Assembly: GCF_016735595.1 (NCBI RefSeq)
Contig: NZ_JAERRB010000008.1
Coordinates: forward strand, 62,001-126,000
Source of the DNA: Chryseolinea lacunae
Lineage (GTDB): Bacteria; Bacteroidota; Bacteroidia; Cytophagales; Cyclobacteriaceae
DNA length: 64,000 nucleotides
Reading direction: 5' to 3'
Part shown: positions 34,474 through 42,955 of the stretch, one piece after another
Numbering within the stretch: the first letter of the stretch is position 1
Layout: each line of letters opens with the position of its first letter
Notes under the pieces: model-generated
Seen by the model: only the letters and a program-made list of their open reading frames with translations
Told to the model about the DNA's origin: nothing
The model's database searches: none
Position numbers and translations under genes: made by a program

Positions 34474-35364
34474 CTAGTTCACGTTGATGTTGCGGGTCAC
34501 GCCATTCACGGTGATGACCACCGATTTGTCGCATGTTCCGTCGCCATAGTCGATGGTGATTTCTTTGCTGCCATCGATGAGGTATTTCTTGATGCCTTCC
34601 ACGGCGATGCCGCAGAAGCGTTTGTATTTCAAAGCTTTTGACAGGGAAACCGAATAGGTTCTGCCACCGCGTGTGGTTCCGCTGGCGGTGCTGGCCTGGT
34701 CGATCAGCAGGTAGTCGTTGAGGGGATTCGCCTCTCTTATCCATTGCCAGGTAATGTTCGACTCGCGTTCGGCCACAGTGCCGTCGGCTATGAACGTGGC
34801 TTTGCCGCCCACCAGCTTGGCGTTGAATTTAGGTGCTTCGGCCGTGCTGCCCGACACGTTGGTGAGGGTTCTCACGCCTTCCAGTTTCACCCCGTTGATG
34901 GTATAGTTTTCTACGGTAGTCACCACGGTGGAGCCGGGTTGGAAACGGCGTCCGTTATAGGTAAAAATCACTTTGCCGGTGCGCGTGTTGCCACGGCCGT
35001 CGGCACAGCCTGTGGTGCCGAAGTTAACGATGAGCACGCCTTTGGGAGCTTCAAGGGTAGAGTTGGCATCGGGTGTAACACTCACCACCACGCCGTCACA
35101 ATCAAAACGATCGTCTTGCACAGTCACCGAGTAGGTGGTTTCTACCCTGCCGTTTTTCGAATACTGGTCGTCGGTCGGTGCGCTCACCGCCACACCGGCC
35201 AGATCGTCCATGTCCTGATAATACGAGTCGGTAATGGCTTCTTCTGTGATGTCCTGCGTATCGGCCAGGGTGAGCTTGTCTTCGTCTTTACAAGAAATGA
35301 CGAAAGCGAACGTTCCCATGAGGGCCACGGAAGCAATTTTTCCAAAGAGATTACTGGTTTTCAT
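34474..35364 (-). CDS. Secreted lipoprotein of unknown function
   Basis: 296 residues. A lipoprotein signal ends at Cys25 (FAFVISC) and is followed by acidic residues (KDEDK). The mature part is beta-rich, with several repeats of a Gly/Asn-rich strand style (TGKVIFTYNGRRF, SGTTRGGRTYSVSLSKAL) and two conserved-looking Cys regions (DRFDCDGVVV, TTGCADGRGN, CGIAVEG, GTCDKSVVITVNG). The C-terminus TVNGVTRNINVN resembles ends of Bacteroidota surface lipoproteins. It is divergent from the DUF4159 gene. I do not recognise a named family. Confidence 0.7.
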   Translation of the reverse strand: MKTSNLFGKIASVALMGTFAFVISCKDEDKLTLADTQDITEEAITDSYYQDMDDLAGVAVSAPTDDQYSKNGRVETTYSVTVQDDRFDCDGVVVSVTPDANSTLEAPKGVLIVNFGTTGCADGRGNTRTGKVIFTYNGRRFQPGSTVVTTVENYTINGVKLEGVRTLTNVSGSTAEAPKFNAKLVGGKATFIADGTVAERESNITWQWIREANPLNDYLLIDQASTASGTTRGGRTYSVSLSKALKYKRFCGIAVEGIKKYLIDGSKEITIDYGDGTCDKSVVITVNGVTRNINVN

Positions 35365-35475
35365 ACGTTATATTGGTGGTTTCTAGATTAATTTGCCTGC
35401 TTAGATAGGCCTTCTGTGGAAAGGTTTAAGGACAAAGTAAATTTTTTTCCACCTTTAAGTATTGATAACCGCGCC

Positions 35476-36147
35476 ATGGTAACCACGCATGTAAGATTTG
35501 CACTCCTGTTCCTTCTTTCGATGAGCTTCGGCTTTGCACAAGCGCAACTGAAAATGAAACTGGCCAAGCTCAAGTATAGCGGCGGCGGCGATTGGTATGC
35601 CAACAAAACATCGTTGCCCAACCTCATCAAGTTTTGCAACACCGAAATGGGCACGCTGCTGGAACCCGAAGAAGACGTGGCCGACGTGGGCAGCCGCGAC
35701 ATCTTTCTTTATCCCTATGTATACATGACGGGCCACGGCAACGTGGTGTTCTCCGATGCCGAAGCGGCCAACCTCCGGAAGTATCTCACCGCCGGCGGCT
35801 TCCTCCACATCGACGACAACTATGGGCTCGACAAATTTATCCGCCTCGAACTGAAGAAAGTATTTCCCGAACTCGAGCTCGTGGAACTTCCGTTCGATCA
35901 TCCCATCTATCATCAGAAATACGACTTCCCAAAAGGCCTACCCAAAATTCACGAACACGACGGCAAACCCGCACAAGGATTTGGACTGGTATATGAAGGT
36001 CGGCTGGTTGTCTTCTATTCGTATGAATGCGACCTCGGCAATGGCTGGGAAGACCAGCGCATTCACAACGACCCCGAAGAAAAACGACTGCAGGCCTTGC
36101 GCATGGGCGCCAACATTCTGAGCTACTGCTTCACTCATTCGATGTAA
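35476..36147 (+). CDS. DUF4159 domain secreted protein
   Basis: 223 residues from ATG 35476 (MVTTHVRFALLFLLSMSFGFAQAQ, a clear signal peptide); the open frame extends 20 codons upstream from a GTG with no signal-like start. The DUF4159 fold is suggested by LKYSGGGDWYANKTSLPNL, the glycine-rich strand YMTGHGNVVFSD and GGFLHIDDNYG. DUF4159 is distantly similar to glutamine-amidotransferase-like flavodoxin folds and its function is unknown. A haem-motif/FG-GAP lipoprotein gene follows after 15 nt. Confidence 0.85.
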   Translation: MVTTHVRFALLFLLSMSFGFAQAQLKMKLAKLKYSGGGDWYANKTSLPNLIKFCNTEMGTLLEPEEDVADVGSRDIFLYPYVYMTGHGNVVFSDAEAANLRKYLTAGGFLHIDDNYGLDKFIRLELKKVFPELELVELPFDHPIYHQKYDFPKGLPKIHEHDGKPAQGFGLVYEGRLVVFYSYECDLGNGWEDQRIHNDPEEKRLQALRMGANILSYCFTHSM

Positions 36148-36162
36148 TCAAACACCGCCCGC

Positions 36163-37653
36163 TTGAAGTCAACGCTTAGTCTCTTTGCCCTTGTCATTGT
36201 TGTGGCAAACATGCTGCTCTCCTGCAACTCGCAAGATCAAAAGGAAGAACAGCTGGCCCGTCAGTATTGTGGCAGCTGTCACATGTTTCCGGAGCCGTCG
36301 CTACTGCCCAAAAAAACGTGGGAGAAAGACGTGATGCCACAAATGGCATTGCGCATGGGCATTGAATATGGCAAGCTCACGGAACTCCCCGACGAAGACC
36401 GCGCCATGGTACTGTCGTCGCTTCCGCTCAGCCCGATGGTGAGCGATGCCGAATGGAAAGCGATCCAAAACTATTTCCAGAAAAATGCACCAGACTCCGT
36501 CATCGTAGAAAAATTGCCAACACCCGCCGCGATCACACAGTTCGATGTCACGGCCTTGCCTCTTCCAATCGAAGGCCATCCCACCACGTCGATGCTCGCA
36601 GCCGACACGGCGCATCAAACCATTTTCCTGAGCGACCGCCGCGCCAGGCTTCATCAATTTGATGAGCATCTCAATCTGACCGCCACGTTCCAGATGAGCA
36701 GCCCCGCTGCCCAAATGTTGTTCGCGCCCAATGCCGATCCGGAACTGGTGGAGATGGGCATCATGGACCCTAACGATCAGGCGAAGGGGGCCATCGTTCG
36801 TTGGAATGGCGAGAAGATTTTCACACCGTTGATCGATTCGGTGCAGCGGCCGGTCTTTGCCGAACGCGCCGATCTGAATAACGACGGACAGTTGGATTAC
36901 GTGGTCTGCGCCTTTGGAAACTTCACCGGCAGCCTCGCGGTTTATGAAGCCAAAACAAACGGTGCCTTTACCAGACACGTTCTACAAAACATGCCGGGAG
37001 CACGCAAAGTGGTGGTGAGAGATTTCGACAACAACGGCATGCCCGACATTCTTGCGCTCATGACACAAGGCGATGAGCGACTGGTCCTATTCCTCAACCA
37101 AGGCAACTTCAGGTTCCGCATCAACGTGCTGCTGCGCTTCCCGCCCACACACGGGTCGAGCTACTTCGACCTAGCCGACTTCAACAACGATGGCAAGGCC
37201 GACATTCTGTTCACCAACGGCGACAATGCCGACTACTCCCCCATTCTGAAACCCTATCACCGCGTGGCGATCTATCTTAACGACGGCGCCAATCACTTCA
37301 CAGAGTCATGGTCATATCCGTTGCAAGGAGCAACCCAGGCCCGCGCCATCGACTTCGACAAAGACGGCGACCTTGACGTTGCCGCTATCGCATTCTTTCC
37401 CGACTTCGAAAATTCACCGGAACAAGGCTTCGTCTATTTTGAGAAAACACCAGAAGGTTATACACCCTATGTGACACCGCTGGCCAGCCAAGGCCGATGG
37501 ATCACTATGGAAGTAGCCGACATCGATCGCGACAATGACGACGACATTCTTTTAGGAGCCCTTGATTTTTATTCGGGCGTACCCAAGCCCGTAAATAGCG
37601 GATGGATGAAATCGGACGTGTGGTTGTTGATGCTACGGAATCGGCTGCATTGA
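36163..37653 (+). CDS. Lipoprotein with CxxCH haem motif and FG-GAP/VCBS repeats
   Basis: 496 residues, TTG start. The lipobox is LLSC (Cys21). Soon after comes CGSCH (Cys36-His40), the covalent haem c attachment motif, in a short cytochrome-like domain of about 85 residues that includes a candidate axial Met. The rest is a beta-propeller of FG-GAP/VCBS repeats with Ca-binding loops such as FDNNGMPDI, FNNDGKADI, FDKDGDLDV and IDRDNDDDI. This combination suggests a periplasmic or outer-membrane-facing redox or binding lipoprotein. Enzyme activity cannot be predicted; it may bind another surface protein or polysaccharide. Confidence 0.82.
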   Translation: MKSTLSLFALVIVVANMLLSCNSQDQKEEQLARQYCGSCHMFPEPSLLPKKTWEKDVMPQMALRMGIEYGKLTELPDEDRAMVLSSLPLSPMVSDAEWKAIQNYFQKNAPDSVIVEKLPTPAAITQFDVTALPLPIEGHPTTSMLAADTAHQTIFLSDRRARLHQFDEHLNLTATFQMSSPAAQMLFAPNADPELVEMGIMDPNDQAKGAIVRWNGEKIFTPLIDSVQRPVFAERADLNNDGQLDYVVCAFGNFTGSLAVYEAKTNGAFTRHVLQNMPGARKVVVRDFDNNGMPDILALMTQGDERLVLFLNQGNFRFRINVLLRFPPTHGSSYFDLADFNNDGKADILFTNGDNADYSPILKPYHRVAIYLNDGANHFTESWSYPLQGATQARAIDFDKDGDLDVAAIAFFPDFENSPEQGFVYFEKTPEGYTPYVTPLASQGRWITMEVADIDRDNDDDILLGALDFYSGVPKPVNSGWMKSDVWLLMLRNRLH

Positions 37654-37679
37654 AACTATCACAACAGCATTAATACACG

Positions 37680-39833
37680 CTAGTGTTGTCGGTTCACAAT
37701 TTCGTTCTTGATGCGTTTTTCGGTGATGGTTCGAATGTCGCGCACCAGCGAATATAGTATTGAAAGGGGATTCAGCGATTGATTCACGATCGCGTTGTCG
37801 GTCTTCTCTTCGCTTGCCAGTTTCAGATTGCGGGTTTCCGTTAGCACAGCACTTTGGTTGAGTTCGCTGCGGATGGCCTGCGCCAGATTTTCCAACTCCG
37901 GCTTGTTCAGGGTCACGTTAAACGATTTGTCGGTGACCAACGACGTGATGTGCCCCGTAAGCATGTGGTTCGCTATAACAAACTGGTGGATGAGTGTGGA
38001 CTGTCCCAATTCTTTTGGCTCGGCGAGGATGCGTTGAAAGTTGTCAGACAAGTTGGTCAGCGCCACCAACGCGTTCTGACGCGCCGCCCGATATTCGCTT
38101 TTGGGGGACGTCGGATCAAGAAGGTATTTCCAGGTAGTGTTGAAGAACGCCTCGTTGGCCACCAGCATGTCGTGCATGTTCTTTTCAATCTCCTGCCGTC
38201 CCCACGTAGGCAACACAAAGCGCGACGCAAGGGCCGCGATGATGGAGCCCACCAGTGTGTCGAGCATGCGCTCTCTCACCATGGTGTTGAGGTCCACGGG
38301 ATAGAGAAAGTGAAACGTGATGACAATGTAGATGGTGAGAAACAGGACGAACCCGAAATAATTTAGCCGCAGCAAACTGTAGCTGATGACCATGCAAAAA
38401 ATCATGATGGCCAGCAACGCAGTGTTGCCGTGAATAACAAACAGAATGCCCGTGGCCGCTACCGCCCCCGTGAGCGTTCCCAACAAACGTTGTGCATTGC
38501 GTTTCCGCGACACCGTGTAGACCGGCTTCAGAATGGTGACGATGGTGAGCAGCACCCAATAGATGTGCTGCAACGAAAAGTAGGCCGATATGCTGAACCC
38601 CACAAGAATCGCCACCGTGAGCCGCACAGCATGGCGAAAGTCGTTGGACTGCAGCGTGAGGTTTTCGCGAAACGTTTGCCAGTCGATGGGATGCCCAACC
38701 AACGTTTTGTTTGTTTCGCTGCCGGTGTTTGTTTTGTCGATGTCCACCTGCAAACGTGTATACACCACGAGGCGGTGAAGGCGGTTCACAATGCTTTGGA
38801 TGTTGGCAACAGTCTTCTCCAGCGCGTGAAGGCTTTCCTTTGTGCTTCCCTCCACCGCCTTCTCCTGGTGCACGCGCAATGCATCCTGCAACGCACTGGT
38901 TATCGGAATAAGATCCAGGTCGCGCTTCACCTCTGCACCGCGTTGAATAGACAACCCCACATATTCCATCGCGGCCGCCAATTGAAGCACGGCGCCATAG
39001 AACTTGTTTAGCAGATCAGTGCCGTCCAGGTTCTTATGAAGCTGATTATAATCCTGATAGGAAGAGATCGAATGTTCGAAAAGATCCACGGCATCGAGAA
39101 AGAGCATCATCAGGCTCCGGCTCTTGGGGCTGGCGTCCATCACAAATTGCCGTGTCTTGAAAAGGAGCTCGCGGGTTTGATCCTGGCTCTTCATCACCTT
39201 GATCTGTTCTTCCATCACCAGCGTGAAGCAGCGATTCACGTCGGCGCCATCTTTATACAAAGCTCCCCGTGCCCGGATGAAGTCGGCCATGGCGATGAGC
39301 ATTTCGCCAATAGCCTGCTCAGCCAGCCGGTAGGGCCGCAAGCGATAGAGCAGTAAACTAAAGAGTGTATACCATATTCCTCCGCCGGCAATGAGGGCGG
39401 CCACATAAAAACTGTTTTGCTCCACACGCCCTGGAACCAGATTCAACAACATGATGATGAGGGCGAGCGTGCCCACCGCACTGGCCCGTGCACCATACAC
39501 GCCCAGCAGCGAAAACAAAAATGAGAACACCACCACCTCTGTCAACACCAGCGCTGCATGCTCGCGCAGCAACAACGTGACTAGCGCCGTCACCGTGTTC
39601 AAGGCCACAGAAGCCATCAACCCATTCCTGCGATGATGTATAGGACCCGGCGCGTCAGTAAGACTGGCAAAGAGCGCGCCCCACAAAAAGGGAAGCCCCA
39701 GAATGAGCGAGTCGGTTTGGGCAAGAATTAGCGTGGGCACCATCACACCCGCCGTAATGCGTACGCCCGTGCTCCAGTACTGACTGGTGGTGAACTTCTG
39801 TACTTCCTTTAAATAGTCGTTGCCGTTGAGCAT
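37680..39833 (-). CDS. FUSC family membrane transporter (YccS/YhfK-like)
   Basis: 717 residues. Two blocks of predicted transmembrane helices (about 20-150 and 390-520) flank cytoplasmic helical regions, the layout of FUSC (fusaric acid resistance-like) proteins. The conserved segment FRHAVRLTVAILVGFSISAYF starts the second block, and HIYWVLLTIVTILKPVYTVSRKRNAQRLLGT (about 432-462, landmark) is the most typical part. Related proteins export aromatic acids. The gene stands alone, divergent from blaI with 187 nt between them. Confidence 0.87.
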   Translation of the reverse strand: MLNGNDYLKEVQKFTTSQYWSTGVRITAGVMVPTLILAQTDSLILGLPFLWGALFASLTDAPGPIHHRRNGLMASVALNTVTALVTLLLREHAALVLTEVVVFSFLFSLLGVYGARASAVGTLALIIMLLNLVPGRVEQNSFYVAALIAGGGIWYTLFSLLLYRLRPYRLAEQAIGEMLIAMADFIRARGALYKDGADVNRCFTLVMEEQIKVMKSQDQTRELLFKTRQFVMDASPKSRSLMMLFLDAVDLFEHSISSYQDYNQLHKNLDGTDLLNKFYGAVLQLAAAMEYVGLSIQRGAEVKRDLDLIPITSALQDALRVHQEKAVEGSTKESLHALEKTVANIQSIVNRLHRLVVYTRLQVDIDKTNTGSETNKTLVGHPIDWQTFRENLTLQSNDFRHAVRLTVAILVGFSISAYFSLQHIYWVLLTIVTILKPVYTVSRKRNAQRLLGTLTGAVAATGILFVIHGNTALLAIMIFCMVISYSLLRLNYFGFVLFLTIYIVITFHFLYPVDLNTMVRERMLDTLVGSIIAALASRFVLPTWGRQEIEKNMHDMLVANEAFFNTTWKYLLDPTSPKSEYRAARQNALVALTNLSDNFQRILAEPKELGQSTLIHQFVIANHMLTGHITSLVTDKSFNVTLNKPELENLAQAIRSELNQSAVLTETRNLKLASEEKTDNAIVNQSLNPLSILYSLVRDIRTITEKRIKNEIVNRQH

Positions 39834-39971
39834 GAGCCCCTAAAATACCAAGAAAGAATTCGTTTTGCGAAACGATGATGGTTTGCCGTGGTTGTTGGAT
39901 TCGGTTGAGCGGCTGTTCGGCCGCATCGAATGGAGATGGAACGGACGGCAAAAAAATTTTTCGAACAGATA

Positions 39972-40002
39972 TTGCTTTCGTATAACTAAAGTTTTAGTTT
40001 TA
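39972..40002 (+). promoter_or_regulatory. BlaI-type operator overlapping the blaI promoter
   Basis: A near-perfect dyad, AACTAAA-GT-TTTAGTT (39984-39999), lies 21 nt before the blaI ATG. A likely promoter overlaps it: TTG at 39972-39974, a 20-nt spacer, and TAGTTTTA (39995-40002). BlaI/MecI dimers bind such dyads and repress their own operon; this site sits exactly where binding would block the -7 element. Confidence 0.6.
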
Positions 40003-40020
40003 TACCTAAATACATAGTCA

Positions 40021-40386
40021 ATGAAGGATCTTAAAGAACTGACCAAAGCAGAGGATCAGGTGATGCAGATATTGTGGAAACTGGAAAAAGGGTTTGTGAA
40101 AGACATCGTAGAAGAGATGCCCGAGCCCAAACCGGCCTACAACACCATCTCCACCATTGTGCGCATCCTCGAAACAAAAGGTTTTGTAGACCACAAAGCC
40201 TACGGCAAAACACATGAATACTTTCCGCTGATCACCAAAGAGAAGTACACGAAGTTCTATCTCAACAACCTGCTCAAAGGTTACTTCAACGGATCGTTTC
40301 AGAACCTGGTGTCCTTCTTCGCGAAGGAAAATAAAATGGATGTAAAAGAACTTGAAAAAATTCTCAATGAACTAAAAAAACAATAG
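40021..40386 (+). CDS. BlaI/MecI-family transcriptional repressor
   Basis: 121 residues, a winged-helix domain (about 6-80) with the family pattern LTKAEDQVMQILWKLEKG and PAYNTISTIVRILETKGFV, followed by a C-terminal dimerisation and cleavage region. BlaI-type repressors are cut or released when a partner M56 membrane protease is activated. The partner gene begins 2 nt after its stop. A dyad operator lies at the promoter. This does not prove beta-lactam sensing; in Bacteroidota these pairs are common and their signals mostly unknown. Confidence 0.93.
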   Translation: MKDLKELTKAEDQVMQILWKLEKGFVKDIVEEMPEPKPAYNTISTIVRILETKGFVDHKAYGKTHEYFPLITKEKYTKFYLNNLLKGYFNGSFQNLVSFFAKENKMDVKELEKILNELKKQ

Positions 40387-40388
40387 CC

Positions 40389-42173
40389 ATGAACAGCTAC
40401 ATCAACTATCTGCTGGAGGCCAACTTCGGGTTGGTGCTCTTCCTGCTCCTGTATGTATTGCTTTTGAACAGTGAAACCAACTTTGCTTTCAAGCGAACCT
40501 ATTTGCTGGGCAGTTTGCTGGTGGCTGTTCTTTTCCCTGTGTTCACGGTGGCCACAGCGCAGAGCGCCATCCCTTCACTGGGTCAAATCGTTCCGCCAAA
40601 CTGGCTTCCTGAATTTGTGGTGGTGGGCTATGGCGCCAAGCCCGTGGATGCCTCGCCTTCCATAAATGTATGGCAGGTGGTGTCGTGGCTCTACCTTGCC
40701 GGTGTGGCGTTGTTCGCGATGCGTTTTTTGTGGCAGGCGTTTCAACTTGCACGTCACCTGCAAAAGGCCAATGTGCATTCACAAACGGGCAAATACAAGA
40801 TCACGGAACTTGATGGCCCCTTCCCCACCTTCTCGTTCTTCAATCATATTTTCATAGGAAATGCCGAGGCGTTGTCGGCAGAAGACCGCGCCATCATTGT
40901 GCGACACGAGCGTGTTCACGCCGATCATTTCCACTCCATCGACATACTGTTCCTCGAAGTGCTGCGCATCGCGTTCTGGTTTAACCCGGTGCTGTACTTC
41001 TATAAAAAGATATTCATCAACGTTCATGAGTTTCAAGCCGATGCACAGGCGGTAGAGCATCATGACGTGAACCAATATTGCAATCTCCTGGCGAAGGTTG
41101 CTTTGATGTCGGCCGACTTCAGACTCGCCAATCACTTTAACAATTCACTCACCTTAAAAAGAATTATCATGATGAAAACCATCAAAAAGAAAATGCGTGT
41201 GTGGAAAGTAGCCGCCGTTGTCGTTATTGTGGCCGGCTTCTTTTTCGCTGTGGCATGTCAGGACCAGGTTCTGACCGATGCCACAGAAGTCGCCAAGACC
41301 TCGACCATGGCCCTCGATGTTCCCAAAGAAGTGCAGGCCAAATTTGACGCCCTGCAAAAGGAAAAGCCCAACGCCAAGTTCGTTATCATTGAAGTTGACG
41401 AACAGGGAAAAGCCAAACTGGAAAGCATGAAGTCGGTCTATGACGACCTTATGGCCCATGGCGATCAATCCATTGCATCGATGAACGTCATAAAGCCCAC
41501 GGCAGGTCCGTCAGAGCCTGTCCGGAATTTTGTGATCGTAGAGTACAAAGATGAAATGCGACAAATCAGCGAAGCCTCTAAGAGTGGCGAGGTCTTCACC
41601 ATTGTGGAGCAAGCCGCAGAGCCGGTGGGAGGCATCGAAACGGTGATGCGTGTGCTGAGCACCAATATCTCCTATCCCAGCGACGTCCGCATGAAGGGCA
41701 TCGAAGGCACTGTGTTTGTAGGCTTCATTGTCAACAAAGACGGTTCGCTTTCCGATTTCGAGATCAAGAGAGGTATTGACCCGCAGCTTGACAAAGAAGC
41801 GTTGCGCGTAGCCCAACTCCTGCCCAATTGGACTCCTGGAAAACAAAGCGGACAAGCCGTTCGTCAACAATTTGTATTGCCCATCGCGTTCCGGTTAAAC
41901 GCAGGTAAGCCCGAAGCGCCGCGTGTGACGGCGGTCGAGAAAGATTTGAAAGTTACATTTCAAACCGTTCGCCGCGAAGGAAAAACGCTTGTAGAAGGAT
42001 CGGTGCTGGATGAATCGGGAAATCCCATGAAGGGCTCTAATGTCATTATCAGCGGCAGCACACGCGGCACCACCACCGACGATCATGGCAAATTTGTGAT
42101 CGACGTAGGCAATGCCAACGGGCAACTCGCGGTTTCGTTTGTCGGATATAAAACTGAGTTTGTGTCGTTCTAA
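40389..42173 (+). CDS. BlaR1-like M56 metallopeptidase fused to TonB_C and carboxypeptidase-like domains
   Basis: 594 residues. The N-terminal M56 part has several transmembrane helices and the zinc motif HERVH (His173-His177) with the downstream Glu/Asp ligand region (SIDILFLEVLRI). A further helix lies near 275-292. The periplasmic C-terminus has two additions: a TonB C-terminal domain (about 415-505: YPSDVRMKGIEGTVFVGFIV, ending IAFRL) and, at the end, a carboxypeptidase-regulatory-like (CnaB/plug) domain (about 535-594: VEGSVLDESGNPMKGSNVII). BlaR1 normally ends in a penicillin-binding sensor domain instead. It would detect an envelope signal and inactivate BlaI. No transpeptidase SxxK is visible. 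Confidence 0.9.
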   Translation: MNSYINYLLEANFGLVLFLLLYVLLLNSETNFAFKRTYLLGSLLVAVLFPVFTVATAQSAIPSLGQIVPPNWLPEFVVVGYGAKPVDASPSINVWQVVSWLYLAGVALFAMRFLWQAFQLARHLQKANVHSQTGKYKITELDGPFPTFSFFNHIFIGNAEALSAEDRAIIVRHERVHADHFHSIDILFLEVLRIAFWFNPVLYFYKKIFINVHEFQADAQAVEHHDVNQYCNLLAKVALMSADFRLANHFNNSLTLKRIIMMKTIKKKMRVWKVAAVVVIVAGFFFAVACQDQVLTDATEVAKTSTMALDVPKEVQAKFDALQKEKPNAKFVIIEVDEQGKAKLESMKSVYDDLMAHGDQSIASMNVIKPTAGPSEPVRNFVIVEYKDEMRQISEASKSGEVFTIVEQAAEPVGGIETVMRVLSTNISYPSDVRMKGIEGTVFVGFIVNKDGSLSDFEIKRGIDPQLDKEALRVAQLLPNWTPGKQSGQAVRQQFVLPIAFRLNAGKPEAPRVTAVEKDLKVTFQTVRREGKTLVEGSVLDESGNPMKGSNVIISGSTRGTTTDDHGKFVIDVGNANGQLAVSFVGYKTEFVSF

Positions 42174-42178
42174 AAAAC

Positions 42179-42211
42179 AAAGGACTGGCTTAATGTTTAA
42201 GCCAGTCCTTT
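42179..42211. terminator. Bidirectional terminator, partly coding
   Basis: A 14-bp perfect stem (42179-42192 with 42198-42211) with a 5-nt loop lies between two convergent genes. On the plus strand it is followed by TTATTTCC; on the minus strand by TTTGTTTTTTAGAA-like sequence. The minus-strand gene's stop codon (42190-42192) and its last six codons lie within the hairpin. Confidence 0.75.
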
Positions 42212-42954
42212 ATTTCCTCATAGGGAATGAGCACTTCCGTGGGGCCTGAAGCGTAGGCCGCAATTTCATAGCTGTTGTAGTAGAACACGATGCCTTCCTT
42301 TTTGAAACCAAAATTCCGGTTCAACTGAAATTTGTCGTCGGGAAATTCAAAGTAGCTTGCATTCAGCGAGGCCGTATCCGAAAGCTCACGCACCTTACGG
42401 AAAATCTTTTCGCCTATTTTCGTGAGGGGATCTTCAAAACCTGGCTTCAGCAAATTCTCTAACGTGAATTCTTCGCCGGTGCGTGGATTGAGGTTGATGT
42501 AGTAGATGCCGTAGCCGCCATGGGCTCCACCGGTATAATACTCTTCCTGTACCGAGAGACTCAGCAAACTATCGGTCAATGTCTCTACCGTCACATTTGC
42601 TTTGTAGTTCCAGCTGCCCGGCACTTCGGGCATTTCTTTGCGAAAGTCTTCATAGTCCTGAATGAATCCCGCGCCAATCTGTTCCATGGTTTTTCCTTCG
42701 GCTTCCGGGTTGCCCATCGACACAGAGCTGTCGATGTCTTTCTTCAGTATGGCAAGCACGGTAGTATCTAACCCCGTGAATGCCGGATAGCTGACCTGAT
42801 AGAACGCACACAGCGAATCTGTTTTGCAGTGGATCTTAGACTCCACACGAAACGTTTTCATCTCATAGGAAATGGGCGTGAGCTTCTTCTCTTCCTTACG
42901 ACCGCACGAAAGCAGCGCAAAGGGCAGCGCCAGGACCAGCAGTATGCGCTTCAT
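42190..42954 (-). CDS. DUF3298/RsiV-like lipoprotein
   Basis: 254 residues. Lipoprotein signal ending at Cys17 (PFALLSC). The mature part matches the DUF4163/DUF3298 layout of RsiV: an N-terminal strand region (MKTFRVESKIHCKTDSLCAFYQVSYPAF), a central part (LSVQEEYYTGGAHGGYGIYYINLNPRTGEEF) with the family TGGAHG motif, and a C-terminal EIAAYASGPTEVLIPYEEIKD. In Bacillus, RsiV binds lysozyme as an anti-sigma factor; this protein has no cytoplasmic sigma-binding domain. It is 1 nt after the TlpA-like gene, likely in the same operon. Confidence 0.85.
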   Translation of the reverse strand: MKRILLVLALPFALLSCGRKEEKKLTPISYEMKTFRVESKIHCKTDSLCAFYQVSYPAFTGLDTTVLAILKKDIDSSVSMGNPEAEGKTMEQIGAGFIQDYEDFRKEMPEVPGSWNYKANVTVETLTDSLLSLSVQEEYYTGGAHGGYGIYYINLNPRTGEEFTLENLLKPGFEDPLTKIGEKIFRKVRELSDTASLNASYFEFPDDKFQLNRNFGFKKEGIVFYYNSYEIAAYASGPTEVLIPYEEIKDWLKH

Positions 42955-42955
42955 C

